Assembly (NCBI RefSeq): GCF_035306705.1
Contig: NZ_DATGNO010000154.1
Span: forward strand, 1-44,124
Source of the DNA: Xanthomarina sp035306705
Lineage (GTDB): Bacteria > Bacteroidota > Bacteroidia > Flavobacteriales > Flavobacteriaceae
DNA length: 44,124 nt
Reading direction: 5' to 3'
Positions 1 to 8,679 of the stretch are shown here, one piece after another. Both the position numbers and the translations under genes were made by a program. The stretch's first letter is position 1. Each line of letters starts with the position of its first letter. Under the pieces are notes generated by a model. The model was not told the origin of the DNA and did no database searches. It saw only the letters and a list, made by a program, of their open reading frames with translations.

Positions 1-1637
1 GTATGCGTTTCAATTTTAATTTCCTTATCTCTTACTTTAAAAGAATAGATCGGGTTTTTATAGGTGTTTACTTTCTCTTCCCAACCAGTAATTACTTCCC
101 AGTTGTAAGGATCTAGATTTAGTTTAACACGGTCAAATTCGCCAACAAGCAACTTAATAAAGTCTTTGTTTTCTTTTGATGTTATCGATTTGGAATCGAT
201 TCCGGCTTTATCCAATTCAGGAGTATGTCCAACAACAGATTCCATGGTTTTATAGATACCATATAATTTTTGAGCAACCTCAACCTGATCGTTGGCTTTC
301 TTATCGTAAGCGCGATTGTTTTCAGAGATTTCAGATAAGTAACGCGTTCGTGCAGGTGGAATAACATACACCTTCTCGCTCATTTCGTTTGTAATCTTGT
401 ATTTAGATTTTAAATCAGCTTTTGTTTTTTCCACTACCTCATCCATAATCGCTTTATAAAGCGTATTCATTCCTGGATCGTTAAATTGAGAGGCAATGGT
501 TCCAAAAACAGGTAAATCTTCTGGTTTCGCATCCCATAATAAATGGTTGCGCACATATTGTTTTTTCACATCGCGTAAGGCATCTAAAGCCCCGCGTTTA
601 TCGAATTTATTGATGGCTACCAAATCGGCAAAATCAAGCATATCAATTTTCTCCAATTGGGTGGCTGCTCCAAATTCTGGAGTCATCACATATAAGGAAA
701 CATCTGAATGTTCTATAATTTCGGTATCAGACTGCCCAATACCTGAAGTTTCAATAATAATTAAATCGTATTTGGCAGCTTTTAAAACCTGAATGGCTTC
801 ATGTACATATTTTGAAAGTGCTAGGTTAGACTGACGCGTAGCCAAGCTTCTCATATAAACTCGAGAATTGTTAATGGCATTCATACGAATTCTATCACCT
901 AAAAGGGCGCCACCAGTTTTTCGTTTGGAAGGATCTACAGAAATTAGACCTACTGTTTTTTCTGGAAAATCGATTAAAAACCGACGTACCAATTCATCCA
1001 CTAAAGACGATTTTCCTGCACCTCCAGTTCCAGTAATTCCCAGAACAGGTGTTTTTGAATTTTTATTTATAATGTGAATTTTATCTAAAGTATCTTTTGC
1101 TACCTCTGGATAATTTTCAGCCGAAGAAATAATTCTAGCAATGGATCTGGCATTTTTCTTTGGAAGTAAATCTACGTCAACGTCTAAGATGTCTCCAACC
1201 GCAAAATCCGATTGCTCCACCAAATCGTTAATCATTCCTTGAAGACCAAGCGCTCTTCCATCGTCTGGCGAATAGATACGAGCAATCCCATAATCCATTA
1301 ATTCCTTTATTTCCGAAGGAAGAATGACACCTCCACCTCCACCAAAAATCTTGATGTGCTCTGCGCCTCTTTCCTTCAACAAATCGTACATATACTTAAA
1401 GTATTCGTTATGTCCTCCTTGATAAGAAGTTAAACAAATAGCGTTGGCATCTTCTTGAATGGCTGTAGTTACAACTTCTTCAACACTTCTGTCATGACCT
1501 AAATGAATCACTTCCACCCCTGTGGATTGAATAATTCGTCGCATGATGTTTATAGAAGCATCATGACCATCAAATAGAGATGCGGCTGTTACTATTCGTA
1601 CTTTATGTTTGGGTTTATAAGGTGCTATAGGTTCCAT
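1..1637 (-). CDS. icmF: Fused isobutyryl-CoA mutase / methylmalonyl-CoA mutase family protein, 5' part only
   Basis: Adenosylcobalamin-dependent acyl-CoA mutase that interconverts isobutyryl-CoA and butyryl-CoA (branched-chain acyl-CoA metabolism) and carries its own G-protein chaperone. Reading from the ATG at 1637, about 545 residues are visible and the frame is open at the left window edge. Residues about 12-140 form a B12-binding domain with DGHDAS at 23-28, whose His is the expected cobalt ligand. A MeaI-like GTPase follows with P-loop GTGGAGKSS near 203-211 and NKFDKRG further on. The order B12 domain, GTPase, mutase is diagnostic of IcmF; ordinary MutB has the B12 domain at its C-terminus. 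A TAAATTTG -7 box lies about 28 bp upstream. The substrate-binding mutase domain lies outside the window, so isobutyryl specificity is inferred from architecture only. Confidence 0.9.
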   Translation of the reverse strand, partial: MEPIAPYKPKHKVRIVTAASLFDGHDASINIMRRIIQSTGVEVIHLGHDRSVEEVVTTAIQEDANAICLTSYQGGHNEYFKYMYDLLKERGAEHIKIFGGGGGVILPSEIKELMDYGIARIYSPDDGRALGLQGMINDLVEQSDFAVGDILDVDVDLLPKKNARSIARIISSAENYPEVAKDTLDKIHIINKNSKTPVLGITGTGGAGKSSLVDELVRRFLIDFPEKTVGLISVDPSKRKTGGALLGDRIRMNAINNSRVYMRSLATRQSNLALSKYVHEAIQVLKAAKYDLIIIETSGIGQSDTEIIEHSDVSLYVMTPEFGAATQLEKIDMLDFADLVAINKFDKRGALDALRDVKKQYVRNHLLWDAKPEDLPVFGTIASQFNDPGMNTLYKAIMDEVVEKTKADLKSKYKITNEMSEKVYVIPPARTRYLSEISENNRAYDKKANDQVEVAQKLYGIYKTMESVVGHTPELDKAGIDSKSITSKENKDFIKLLVGEFDRVKLNLDPYNWEVITGWEEKVNTYKNPIYSFKVRDKEIKIETH

Positions 1638-1664
1638 GTATAAAATTCTTATTTTTTAGTGGCA

Positions 1665-1672
1665 CAAATTTA
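1665..1672 (-). promoter_or_regulatory. -7 promoter element of icmF
   Basis: TAAATTTG on the minus strand matches the Bacteroidetes -7 consensus TAnnTTTG and would give a leader of roughly 20 nt. No good TTG/TTTG is seen at the usual 17-23 nt spacing upstream. Confidence 0.4.
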
Positions 1673-1748
1673 CGCAATATTCAACAAACCTCCACCCTCC
1701 ATAAATTTATAATCTTTGTCTAAATCTGAAATTATAAATTTGATACAT

Positions 1749-1756
1749 TATATTTG
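1749..1756 (+). promoter_or_regulatory. -7 promoter element of the DUF4197 gene
   Basis: TATATTTG is a perfect TAnnTTTG box ending 15 nt before the ATG at 1772, so the leader would be very short. It also shows why the in-frame TTG at 1754 is not the start: that codon lies inside the promoter box. Confidence 0.45.
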
Positions 1757-1771
1757 TCAAAAATTTATATC

Positions 1772-2485
1772 ATGATCAAAAAATGTTTTGCTTTTTTATT
1801 AGTTATCAACTTCATGTCTTGTGCCGAATTACAAGAAGTAGTCAATCAATTACCTGAAAACACAGCAGGAATTAGCAACACCCAAATTGCAGCTGGTTTA
1901 AGAGAAGCCTTGGATCAAGGAATTGACAAACAGGTAAGCAAATTAACCCAAACCGATGGTTATTTTAAAAACGATTTGGTGAAAATATTACTTCCCGAAG
2001 AATTACAAAAAGTAGATAAAGCCCTTCGTGATATAGGCTTAGGCTCTTTGGCAGATGAAGGTTTAAAGGTATTGAATCGTGCAGCTGAAGACGCTGTTGG
2101 AACAGCTACTCCTATTTTTATAAATGCAGTTAAAGGAATTACTTTTGCCGATGCAAAAACTATCCTTCTTGGAAGTGACGATTCTGCCACCCTCTATTTG
2201 GCCGGAAAAACAGAATCTGCGCTGTATACCGAATTTCACCCAGTAATAGACAACTCGTTTAAAAAGGTTGGAGCCGACCAAATCTGGTCTAATTTAATTA
2301 GCAAATACAATAGCATTCCATTTACTTCTAAAGTGAACCCAGACTTAACAAATTACGTTACGGAAGAAGCGCTAAAAGGAGTTTATAAAATGATAGCTGT
2401 TGAAGAAAAAGATATTAGAACCAACTTCTCTTCCAGAACAACCGATTTATTGAAACAAGTATTTGCTTTACAAGATAAAAAATAA
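1772..2485 (+). CDS. DUF4197 domain-containing lipoprotein
   Basis: 237-aa protein with a lipoprotein signal: a basic N-terminus, a hydrophobic stretch, then the lipobox INFMSC with Cys at residue 17, so it is probably anchored in an envelope membrane facing the periplasm. The rest is the alpha-helical DUF4197 region, recognised from the pattern of Q-A-A-G-L-R-E-A-L-D-Q-G-I near the start and T-F-A-D-A-K-T-I-L-L-G in the middle. The biochemical role of the family is not known. An in-frame TTG 18 nt upstream would put residues MSKIYI ahead of the signal peptide; the ATG is preferred because the TTG lies in the -7 box. The gene is transcribed alone, divergently from icmF, and ends at a strong hairpin terminator. 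Confidence 0.85.
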   Translation: MIKKCFAFLLVINFMSCAELQEVVNQLPENTAGISNTQIAAGLREALDQGIDKQVSKLTQTDGYFKNDLVKILLPEELQKVDKALRDIGLGSLADEGLKVLNRAAEDAVGTATPIFINAVKGITFADAKTILLGSDDSATLYLAGKTESALYTEFHPVIDNSFKKVGADQIWSNLISKYNSIPFTSKVNPDLTNYVTEEALKGVYKMIAVEEKDIRTNFSSRTTDLLKQVFALQDKK

Positions 2486-2565
2486 AGTTTCTGTGGATAT
2501 TTTAAAATAAGCCTACTGACTATGTATTTAAATAGTTGAAAAAAAGTAAGTTAATTCTCCAAATC

Positions 2566-2596
2566 AAAATCGATTCCTACAGAATCGATTTTTTTT
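2566..2596 (+). terminator. Intrinsic terminator after the DUF4197 gene
   Basis: Perfect 11-bp stem AAAATCGATTC / GAATCGATTTT with a 5-nt CTACA loop, running into a tract of T residues. Confidence 0.75.
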
Positions 2597-2679
2597 ATCA
2601 ACAATCTCAACATTTAACACACTGTTAACTTGCTCTATTCTATATTTTTAGATATATTTAATATTCAAAGGTATGAGCC

Positions 2680-2880
2680 ATGGAAAATTCAAAAAAAATC
2701 GAAGAAAACCAAATCAAGTTACAAAATCGTTATAAGCAGCTTATAGAACAAGCTTACAATCTACGCCAAACGGATTGCGCTATGAGTGATATTTCGGAGT
2801 ATAAAGCCATCAAACTTTTACACAAATTAAACCGGTTGAAATACTTGAATAGGGAATTTGGAAAACAAAGATTGATATAA
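2680..2880 (+). CDS. Small Lacal_2735-type protein
   Basis: 66-aa, charged, wholly alpha-helical-looking soluble protein with no signal peptide. The pattern L-x-x-R-Y-K-Q-L-I-E-Q-A-Y-N-L, then a short D/S turn, then Y-K-A-I-K-L-L-H-K-L resembles the small Flavobacteriaceae family called Lacal_2735 (two helices with a conserved turn). The function is unknown. The ATG at 2680 is the only sensible start: the ATG at 2673 is out of frame. It stands alone between the DUF4197 terminator and the convergent BtuF-like gene. The family assignment is from memory and only moderately secure; the ORF itself looks real from codon use and an isolated position downstream of a terminator. Confidence 0.65.
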   Translation: MENSKKIEENQIKLQNRYKQLIEQAYNLRQTDCAMSDISEYKAIKLLHKLNRLKYLNREFGKQRLI

Positions 2881-2919
2881 GCTCTTCATTTCAACTAAAA
2901 CTTCGTCTCAATCTTTATT

Positions 2920-3705
2920 TTATAAAGATTCAAGTCTTAGTGCCTTAAAATATTTAAAGGATTTTGCCAATCTGGATCCATACCAAGAAAACAATTCGCC
3001 ATCAACCAACAACACCTTTGCATTTGGAAAAGCTATTTTCATGGCTTCTACATGCGCATCCTTAAACGGAAATGGTTCTGTGGAAAGCATAATAACTTCA
3101 ACATCCTTCCTTAGATCTTTTTCTAAATCAATTTCTGGATACCTATCTAGGTACAGAAAATAATTTTCAAACTTTCCAACAGTCAATAAGGCATTTATAA
3201 AATTAGTATTAGCAGCAACCATCCAGGGGGTTTTCCAAATAAAATAGGCCGTTTTCAATTTTGGCTGATCTTTTATGAAGTCTTGAAATTCTTGATGTTC
3301 CTTTTTAATGGTTAAAATAATAGCTTCCGCACGACGCTCTACTGAAAAAATGGCTCCGTACATAGCAATGAGCTCTAAGCAATCTTCAATAGTATAAATA
3401 TCGCTTAAATGAACAGGAGCTATTTTCTCCAGTTCTTCAATCATTTCTTGCGTGTTTTCCTCCTTATTACATAAAATGATATCGGGTTGGAGCGCTTTTA
3501 TTTTATCAAAATGAACTTGTTTTGTTCCTCCAACGACCGCTACATTAGAAAGAAGATGATGCGGATGCACACAGAACTTAGTAATCCCAACTAAAGATGA
3601 TTCCAAACCTAAATCGTACAATAATTCCGTTTGCGAAGGCACCAAGGAAACAATTCGTTTGGGTGTCGACTTGAAACTAATAATTCTATCTAACTGGTCT
3701 TTCAT
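2920..3705 (-). CDS. BtuF-like helical-backbone metal/cobalamin receptor, cytoplasmic
   Basis: 261-aa protein of the periplasmic-binding-protein fold with a helical backbone (BtuF/FhuD class). The N-terminal lobe carries the motif KRIVSLVPSQTELLYDLGL, then V-G-G-T-K-Q-V-H-F-D-K-I-K-A-L-Q-P-D-I-I-L, both typical of cobalamin or ferric-siderophore receptors. There is no signal peptide or lipobox, and an in-frame TAG five codons upstream excludes an extended N-terminus, so it should stay in the cytoplasm. No ABC permease or ATPase gene is adjacent. It is third in a minus-strand run after prfA and pyrF. The ligand is unknown; cobalamin is a guess by family resemblance. Confidence 0.8.
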   Translation of the reverse strand: MKDQLDRIISFKSTPKRIVSLVPSQTELLYDLGLESSLVGITKFCVHPHHLLSNVAVVGGTKQVHFDKIKALQPDIILCNKEENTQEMIEELEKIAPVHLSDIYTIEDCLELIAMYGAIFSVERRAEAIILTIKKEHQEFQDFIKDQPKLKTAYFIWKTPWMVAANTNFINALLTVGKFENYFLYLDRYPEIDLEKDLRKDVEVIMLSTEPFPFKDAHVEAMKIAFPNAKVLLVDGELFSWYGSRLAKSFKYFKALRLESL

Positions 3706-3754
3706 TTGGAATAGATGCTAGTCTTCGTTTTACTTATAATTTATAGACTTTTTA

Positions 3755-4576
3755 CTACAACTTTGCTCTTAATATGACTTCCATTTCCTGCTGAAGTTCT
3801 TTTGCTTTACCTGCTGCAGCTTGGGCAAAATCTTCTTGCTTGGAAGCATAAATAATACCTCTTGAAGAATTAATAAGCAACCCAACGTTTGTACTCAAGC
3901 CATATTTACAAACATCTTGCAAGTTTCCTCCTTGTGCGCCAACTCCTGGAACCAATAAAAAACTGTTTGGAACAATGTTTCTTATGTCAGCAAAATATTC
4001 AGCTTTGGTTGCTCCTACCACATACATTAAGTTTTCGGAATTCCTCCAAGCTTTAGACGTTTCTAAAACCTGCTTGTATAATTCTTTTCCATCCATCATT
4101 TTCGTCTGAAAGTCGAAAGCACCTTCATTGGAAGTTAAAGCCAACATAATAGTGTGCTTGTTTTTAAAAGCCAAAAACGGTTCAACAGAATCCTTTCCCA
4201 TATAGGGAGCTACGGTAACACTATCGAAACCTAAGTCCTCAAAAAAAGCCTTGGCATACATACTGCTTGTATTCCCAATGTCTCCTCTTTTGGCATCGGC
4301 AATGGTAAAGATTTCGGGATAATTTTGATTGAGATACTGAATGGTTTTTTCCAAAGACTTCCAACCCTTTAAACCATAAGCTTCGTAAAAAGCAGTATTG
4401 GGTTTATACGCCACACACAACTGATGGGTGGCGTCTATAATGGCTTTATTGAAAGCGAAAATCGGGTCTTCTTCTTCTAATAAATGCTGTGGGATTTTAT
4501 GTAAGTCGACATCTAATCCGATGCAGAGAAAGGATTTCTTTTTTAGGATTTGTTCTGTTAATTGCTGTGTGGTCAT
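3755..4576 (-). CDS. pyrF: Orotidine-5'-phosphate decarboxylase (type 2)
   Basis: Last step of de novo UMP synthesis: decarboxylation of OMP to UMP in the cytoplasm. The 273-aa length fits the long type 2 (PyrF2) family. The N-terminus has LCIGLDVD, followed by the catalytic block DAKRGD at 94-99 (Asp-x-Lys-x-x-Asp) and the phosphate-binding region LLVPGVGAQGG near residue 212. The start ATG at 4576 lies only 5 nt downstream of the U-tract of the prfA terminator, so the gene has either its own very short leader or depends on readthrough from prfA. Downstream, 49 nt separate it from the BtuF-like gene. Confidence 0.96.
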   Translation of the reverse strand: MTTQQLTEQILKKKSFLCIGLDVDLHKIPQHLLEEEDPIFAFNKAIIDATHQLCVAYKPNTAFYEAYGLKGWKSLEKTIQYLNQNYPEIFTIADAKRGDIGNTSSMYAKAFFEDLGFDSVTVAPYMGKDSVEPFLAFKNKHTIMLALTSNEGAFDFQTKMMDGKELYKQVLETSKAWRNSENLMYVVGATKAEYFADIRNIVPNSFLLVPGVGAQGGNLQDVCKYGLSTNVGLLINSSRGIIYASKQEDFAQAAAGKAKELQQEMEVILRAKL

Positions 4577-4581
4577 CTTAT

Positions 4582-4605
4582 AAAAAAAGCCTCAGAAAAG
4601 AGGCT
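4582..4605 (-). terminator. prfA terminator abutting the pyrF start
   Basis: On the minus strand AGCCTC-TTTTCT-GAGGCT is followed by at least six T residues. The stem lies between the prfA stop (4611) and the pyrF ATG (4576). Confidence 0.7.
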
Positions 4606-4610
4606 AGGTT

Positions 4611-5687
4611 TTAAATTACGTCTGTATTTGCTTTTAGCTTCTCGGTATTTTCAGCTAACTGAAGTTCATCTATAATTCTTTGGATATCGCCATTTACAAT
4701 ATTTCCTAAATCGTATAGGGTTAAACCAATTCTATGATCGGTTACGCGACCTTGAGAATAATTATAGGTTCTAATTTTAGCACTTCTATCTCCAGAACTT
4801 ACCATAGAACCACGCTTTGCAGCATCTTCAGCATTTTTCTTCGCCAATTCTATATCATATAATCTAGAACGCAATACCTTAAAAGCTTTCTCTTTATTTT
4901 TATGTTGGGATTTTTGATCCTGACATTGCGCCACCAATCCTGTTGGAATATGCGTTAAACGCACAGCCGAATAGGTTGTATTTACCGATTGCCCTCCAGG
5001 TCCAGACGAACAGAAAAAATCGATACGTACGTCTTTTGGATTTATTTCTACATCAAACTCCTCGGCTTCTGGAAATACCATAACCGTTGCAGCACTTGTA
5101 TGTACACGGCCTTGCGTTTCTGTTTGTGGCACACGTTGCACTCGATGCACGCCAGCTTCAAATTTTAAAGTGCCGTACACATCATCTCCTGTTACCTCAA
5201 ATTGAATTTCTTTAAAACCACCATTGGTTCCTTCACTATAATCAACAGTATCTACTTTCCAACCTTTACTTTCGCAATATTTGGAGTACATTCTAAACAA
5301 ATCTCCAGCAAAAATACTGGCTTCGTCTCCTCCTGTTCCTGCACGTAATTCCATCACGGCGTTTTTGGAATCTTCTGGATCTTTAGGAATTAAAAGGACT
5401 TTTATTTCTTCTTCCAATCTCGGAATTCCTTCTTTGGCTTCGTCATATTGCATTTTAGCCATATCCACCATTTCCGGATCGTTACTATCTGAAATTATTT
5501 CTTCAGCCTCTTGCAGATTATTGGTAAGCTCTAGATACTCCTCGCGCTTATTCATTAAAATTCGTAAATCCTTATATTCCTTATTTAATTCCACATAGCG
5601 TTTTTGATCGGTCATAATATCAGGCTGAATGATTAAATCGCTCACCTCATCAAAACGTTGCTTTACTATTTGTAACTTATCTAACAT
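4611..5687 (-). CDS. prfA: Peptide chain release factor 1
   Basis: Recognises UAA and UAG stop codons in the ribosomal A site and triggers peptidyl-tRNA hydrolysis. The 358-aa length is normal. The stop-codon tripeptide PxT is present as PQT at 187-189 (RVPQTETQGR), which separates RF1 from RF2 (SPF). The catalytic GGQ loop is at 231-233 within SSGPGGQSVN. The N-terminal helical domain carries many acidic residues. A TATTTTTG -7 box is 23 bp upstream of the ATG and an intrinsic terminator follows the stop codon directly, so this is probably a single-gene transcript. Confidence 0.97.
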   Translation of the reverse strand: MLDKLQIVKQRFDEVSDLIIQPDIMTDQKRYVELNKEYKDLRILMNKREEYLELTNNLQEAEEIISDSNDPEMVDMAKMQYDEAKEGIPRLEEEIKVLLIPKDPEDSKNAVMELRAGTGGDEASIFAGDLFRMYSKYCESKGWKVDTVDYSEGTNGGFKEIQFEVTGDDVYGTLKFEAGVHRVQRVPQTETQGRVHTSAATVMVFPEAEEFDVEINPKDVRIDFFCSSGPGGQSVNTTYSAVRLTHIPTGLVAQCQDQKSQHKNKEKAFKVLRSRLYDIELAKKNAEDAAKRGSMVSSGDRSAKIRTYNYSQGRVTDHRIGLTLYDLGNIVNGDIQRIIDELQLAENTEKLKANTDVI

Positions 5688-5709
5688 GTATCTTACTAAA
5701 TTATGTGGT

Positions 5710-5717
5710 CAAAAATA
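5710..5717 (-). promoter_or_regulatory. -7 promoter element of prfA
   Basis: TATTTTTG on the minus strand matches TAnnTTTG and would give a leader of about 17 nt. A -33 box is not obvious. Confidence 0.35.
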
Positions 5718-5889
5718 CGATAAATTATGGATTTTAGTTTTTTTTTACAGCCTGAGTTTTTCCTAAAACATAAAATATTTTACAAGCTCTAAGGTTTTCA
5801 TTTCAAGGCCATACTACTAATAGCCCTATTTTAATTGACGATTCTATGCCAATAACAGTTTCCTAGATACTATAAAAGTTTTTAAATAA

Positions 5890-5919
5890 AAAAAGGAAGC
5901 TGCTAACAACTTCCTTTTT
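5890..5919 (-). terminator. Terminator downstream of nrdJ
   Basis: 10-bp stem AAAAAGGAAG / CTTCCTTTTT with a 10-nt loop, 24 nt after the nrdJ stop. The A and T flanks would also let it work on the plus strand. Confidence 0.65.
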
Positions 5920-5942
5920 AAAACCATAACTATTTACAACAA

Positions 5943-8501
5943 TTATCCACACTTAGAAGAACCGCAATCCTTACAGGTCAAGCAGCCTTCTTGGTAAATT
6001 AAATTGGTAGAACTACAACTCATACAAGTCTGTCCTTTGGCTTGTGTGCCATCTTCCACATAACGTTTTATAGCACGAACCACCCCATTTTTCCAAGTGT
6101 TAATGGATTCGTTGTCCAATTGTAAACTATTGATTAAATCGACAATCTTATCTATAGGCATTCCATGACGTAAAGTACTTGAAATGAGCTTGGCATAATT
6201 CCAATATTCTGGATTGAATTTATGTGAAAGCCCTTCAATAGTAGTCTTATAACCTCTTTTATTTTTATATTGAAAGTCGTATCGAGAGGTTCCGTCTTCG
6301 TTTCTGTTTTTAATGATCACACCATTATTTGCCCAACGAGGAATTAAAATTCCATCTTCGTCGTCTGCCAACCCCGTGAAGACTTCGTAAGGTTTTCCAT
6401 CAATCAAACCAATAAATGCAATCCATTTATCTTTATTATTTTGAAAACGAACCACGTCGGCCTCCAAGACTTGAGGACGCTTTGTTGGGAAAGCTGTTAG
6501 TGTATCTTGAGTTTCGTCTTCAGGTTTTTCTTCATTTGAAATTAAAACCCCAGAACGGGATCCATCTCTATAAACAGTTACGCCTTTACAACCTGCTTCC
6601 CATGCTTCTAGATACAATTGTCCAACCAATTCCTCAGTAGCATCGTTAGGTAAATTTATGGTAACACTTATGGAATGATCCACCCATTTTTGAACAGCGC
6701 CTTGCATGCTTACTTTGCTCATCCAATCCACATCGTTAGAAGTGGCTTGGTAATAAGGCGATTTCTTAATTAAAACATCCAACTCTTTTTGTGTAAAATC
6801 CTTAGATGAATCTATGCCATTTACTTCCATCCATTGTTTAAATCTATGATGAAAAACCACATATACTTCCCAAGAATCACCTACTTCATCTACAAAATCC
6901 ACACGAACATTTTTATCGTTTGGGTTTACTTTTCTTCTTCGTTTATAAACCGGCATAAAAACAGGTTCAATCCCCGAAGAAGTCTGCGTCATTAAACTAG
7001 TAGTTCCAGTTGGAGCAATGGTTAACAAGGCAATATTTCTTCTTCCGTGTTCCAGCATGTCGTAGTACAACTTATTGTCTGCTTCTTTTAAACGCAGGAT
7101 AAACGGATTGTTTTTTTCTCTTTCGGCATCAAAAATAGCAAATGGACCTCTATCTTTTGCTGTATAAACAGAGGCTCTATAAGCTTCTATTCCTAAAGTT
7201 TTATGTACTTCAACAGAAAACTCATTGCCTTTTTTACTTCCGTATTTAATGCCTAAAGCTGCAAGCATATCTCCTTCGGCAGTAATTCCAATTCCTGTTC
7301 TTCGGCCTTCGTTTGCTTTTGTTTGAATGTTCAACCAAAGATTTCTTTCGGTAGCTTTTACTTCATCTAATTCTGGATCTGCATCAATTTTAGCGATAAT
7401 AACATCAATCTTCTCAAGTTCTAAATCGATAATATCGTCCATGATACGCTGCGCCACATGCACATGTTTTTTGAACAACTCGAAATTAAAAGCAGCTTTA
7501 TCTGTAAACGGATTTTCTACATAGGAAAATAAATTAATGGCCAATAAACGACAAGAATCGTATGGACAAAGAGGGATTTCACCACATGGATTTGTCGAAA
7601 CGGTTTTATAACCTAAATCGGCATAGCAATCTGGTACAGATTCATTAATAATAGTGTCCCAGAACAAAATACCAGGTTCAGCAGATTTCCAGGCATTATG
7701 GACTATTTTTTTCCAAACTTTATTGGCTTCAATGGTTTTGGTGAATTTTGGGTCGGCACTAAATATCGGGTATTTTTGAGTGTAAGTACCATTGGATTTT
7801 ACAGCTCTCATAAACTCATCATCTATTCTTACGGATACATTGGCACCCGTAACCTTGCCTTGCTCTAATTTAGCATCTATAAAATCTTCAGAATCTGGAT
7901 GATTAATAGATACCGATAACATTAAAGCACCACGACGCCCATCTTGCGCCACTTCTCTGGTAGAGTTAGAATATCGCTCCATAAAAGGCACAATTCCAGT
8001 AGAAGTTAATGCGGAGTTTTTTACTGGAGATCCTTTTGGTCGGATATGTGATAAATCGTGACCAACACCTCCACGACGTTTCATGAGTTGAACCTGTTCT
8101 TGATCTATTTTCATAATCCCACCATAAGAATCAGAGTCGCCACTATTCCCAATGACAAAACAATTGGAAAGTGAGGCTATTTGATAAGGATTACCAATCC
8201 CAGCCATAGGACTTCCTTGAGGGACAATGTATTTAAAATCTTTAATTAAGTCGAAAATTTCTTTTTCGGATAGCGGATTTGGGTATCGCACTTCTATTCT
8301 TGCAATTTCTTTGGCAATACGTTTATGCATATCGTCTGGAGTCAATTCGTATAAATTTCCCTCAGAATCTTTCAAGGCATATTTATTAATCCATACGCGA
8401 GCAGCCAAATCATCGCCATTAAAATATTTCACAGAAGCTTCAAAAGCCTCGTCTTGGGAATACGTTGTTGGAAGGGTTTTTTGTTGGGTTTGAGCACTCA
8501 T
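5943..8501 (-). CDS. nrdJ: Adenosylcobalamin-dependent (class II) ribonucleotide reductase
   Basis: Reduces ribonucleotides to deoxyribonucleotides, generating the thiyl radical from adenosylcobalamin, so no oxygen or separate radical subunit is needed. The 852-aa chain has the active-site Cys pair partner at C114 (SLSNCFVIG) and the radical-site block N304-P-C306-G-E308 (STNPCGEIPL). Residues 826-852 form a Cys-rich tail (CMSC...CLTC...CGSSKC) that probably relays electrons from thioredoxin and may hold zinc. No ATP-cone is evident at the N-terminus. No NrdAB genes are nearby. The 178-bp upstream gap does not show a cobalamin riboswitch that I can recognise. The gene appears monocistronic with its own terminator. 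Confidence 0.96.
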   Translation of the reverse strand: MSAQTQQKTLPTTYSQDEAFEASVKYFNGDDLAARVWINKYALKDSEGNLYELTPDDMHKRIAKEIARIEVRYPNPLSEKEIFDLIKDFKYIVPQGSPMAGIGNPYQIASLSNCFVIGNSGDSDSYGGIMKIDQEQVQLMKRRGGVGHDLSHIRPKGSPVKNSALTSTGIVPFMERYSNSTREVAQDGRRGALMLSVSINHPDSEDFIDAKLEQGKVTGANVSVRIDDEFMRAVKSNGTYTQKYPIFSADPKFTKTIEANKVWKKIVHNAWKSAEPGILFWDTIINESVPDCYADLGYKTVSTNPCGEIPLCPYDSCRLLAINLFSYVENPFTDKAAFNFELFKKHVHVAQRIMDDIIDLELEKIDVIIAKIDADPELDEVKATERNLWLNIQTKANEGRRTGIGITAEGDMLAALGIKYGSKKGNEFSVEVHKTLGIEAYRASVYTAKDRGPFAIFDAEREKNNPFILRLKEADNKLYYDMLEHGRRNIALLTIAPTGTTSLMTQTSSGIEPVFMPVYKRRRKVNPNDKNVRVDFVDEVGDSWEVYVVFHHRFKQWMEVNGIDSSKDFTQKELDVLIKKSPYYQATSNDVDWMSKVSMQGAVQKWVDHSISVTINLPNDATEELVGQLYLEAWEAGCKGVTVYRDGSRSGVLISNEEKPEDETQDTLTAFPTKRPQVLEADVVRFQNNKDKWIAFIGLIDGKPYEVFTGLADDEDGILIPRWANNGVIIKNRNEDGTSRYDFQYKNKRGYKTTIEGLSHKFNPEYWNYAKLISSTLRHGMPIDKIVDLINSLQLDNESINTWKNGVVRAIKRYVEDGTQAKGQTCMSCSSTNLIYQEGCLTCKDCGSSKCG

Positions 8502-8679
8502 TTTCTAATCTTGTTTTAAAATATTTTGATTATTTTACTAAAGCGTAAAGTAAGCAAAAATTTCCCATTTAAAAAATAAGTTAAATCATAAAGTTTCCAG
8601 AAAAAATACTTACAACATTAACCTTCAGGTGATTAACTATTTATCAACAATAAAAAGTTAACAAATATTTTGTTTTGAA

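Noticed and set aside
5688..5889. Possible gene between prfA and nrdJ
   Set aside because: Only short frames broken by stops are present; the gap holds the prfA -7 box and ends at the nrdJ terminator.
8502..8679. Cobalamin riboswitch upstream of nrdJ
   Set aside because: The 178 bp do not show the conserved B12-box or multi-stem layout; only AT-rich sequence and a weak TTACT-N9-AGTAA dyad are present.
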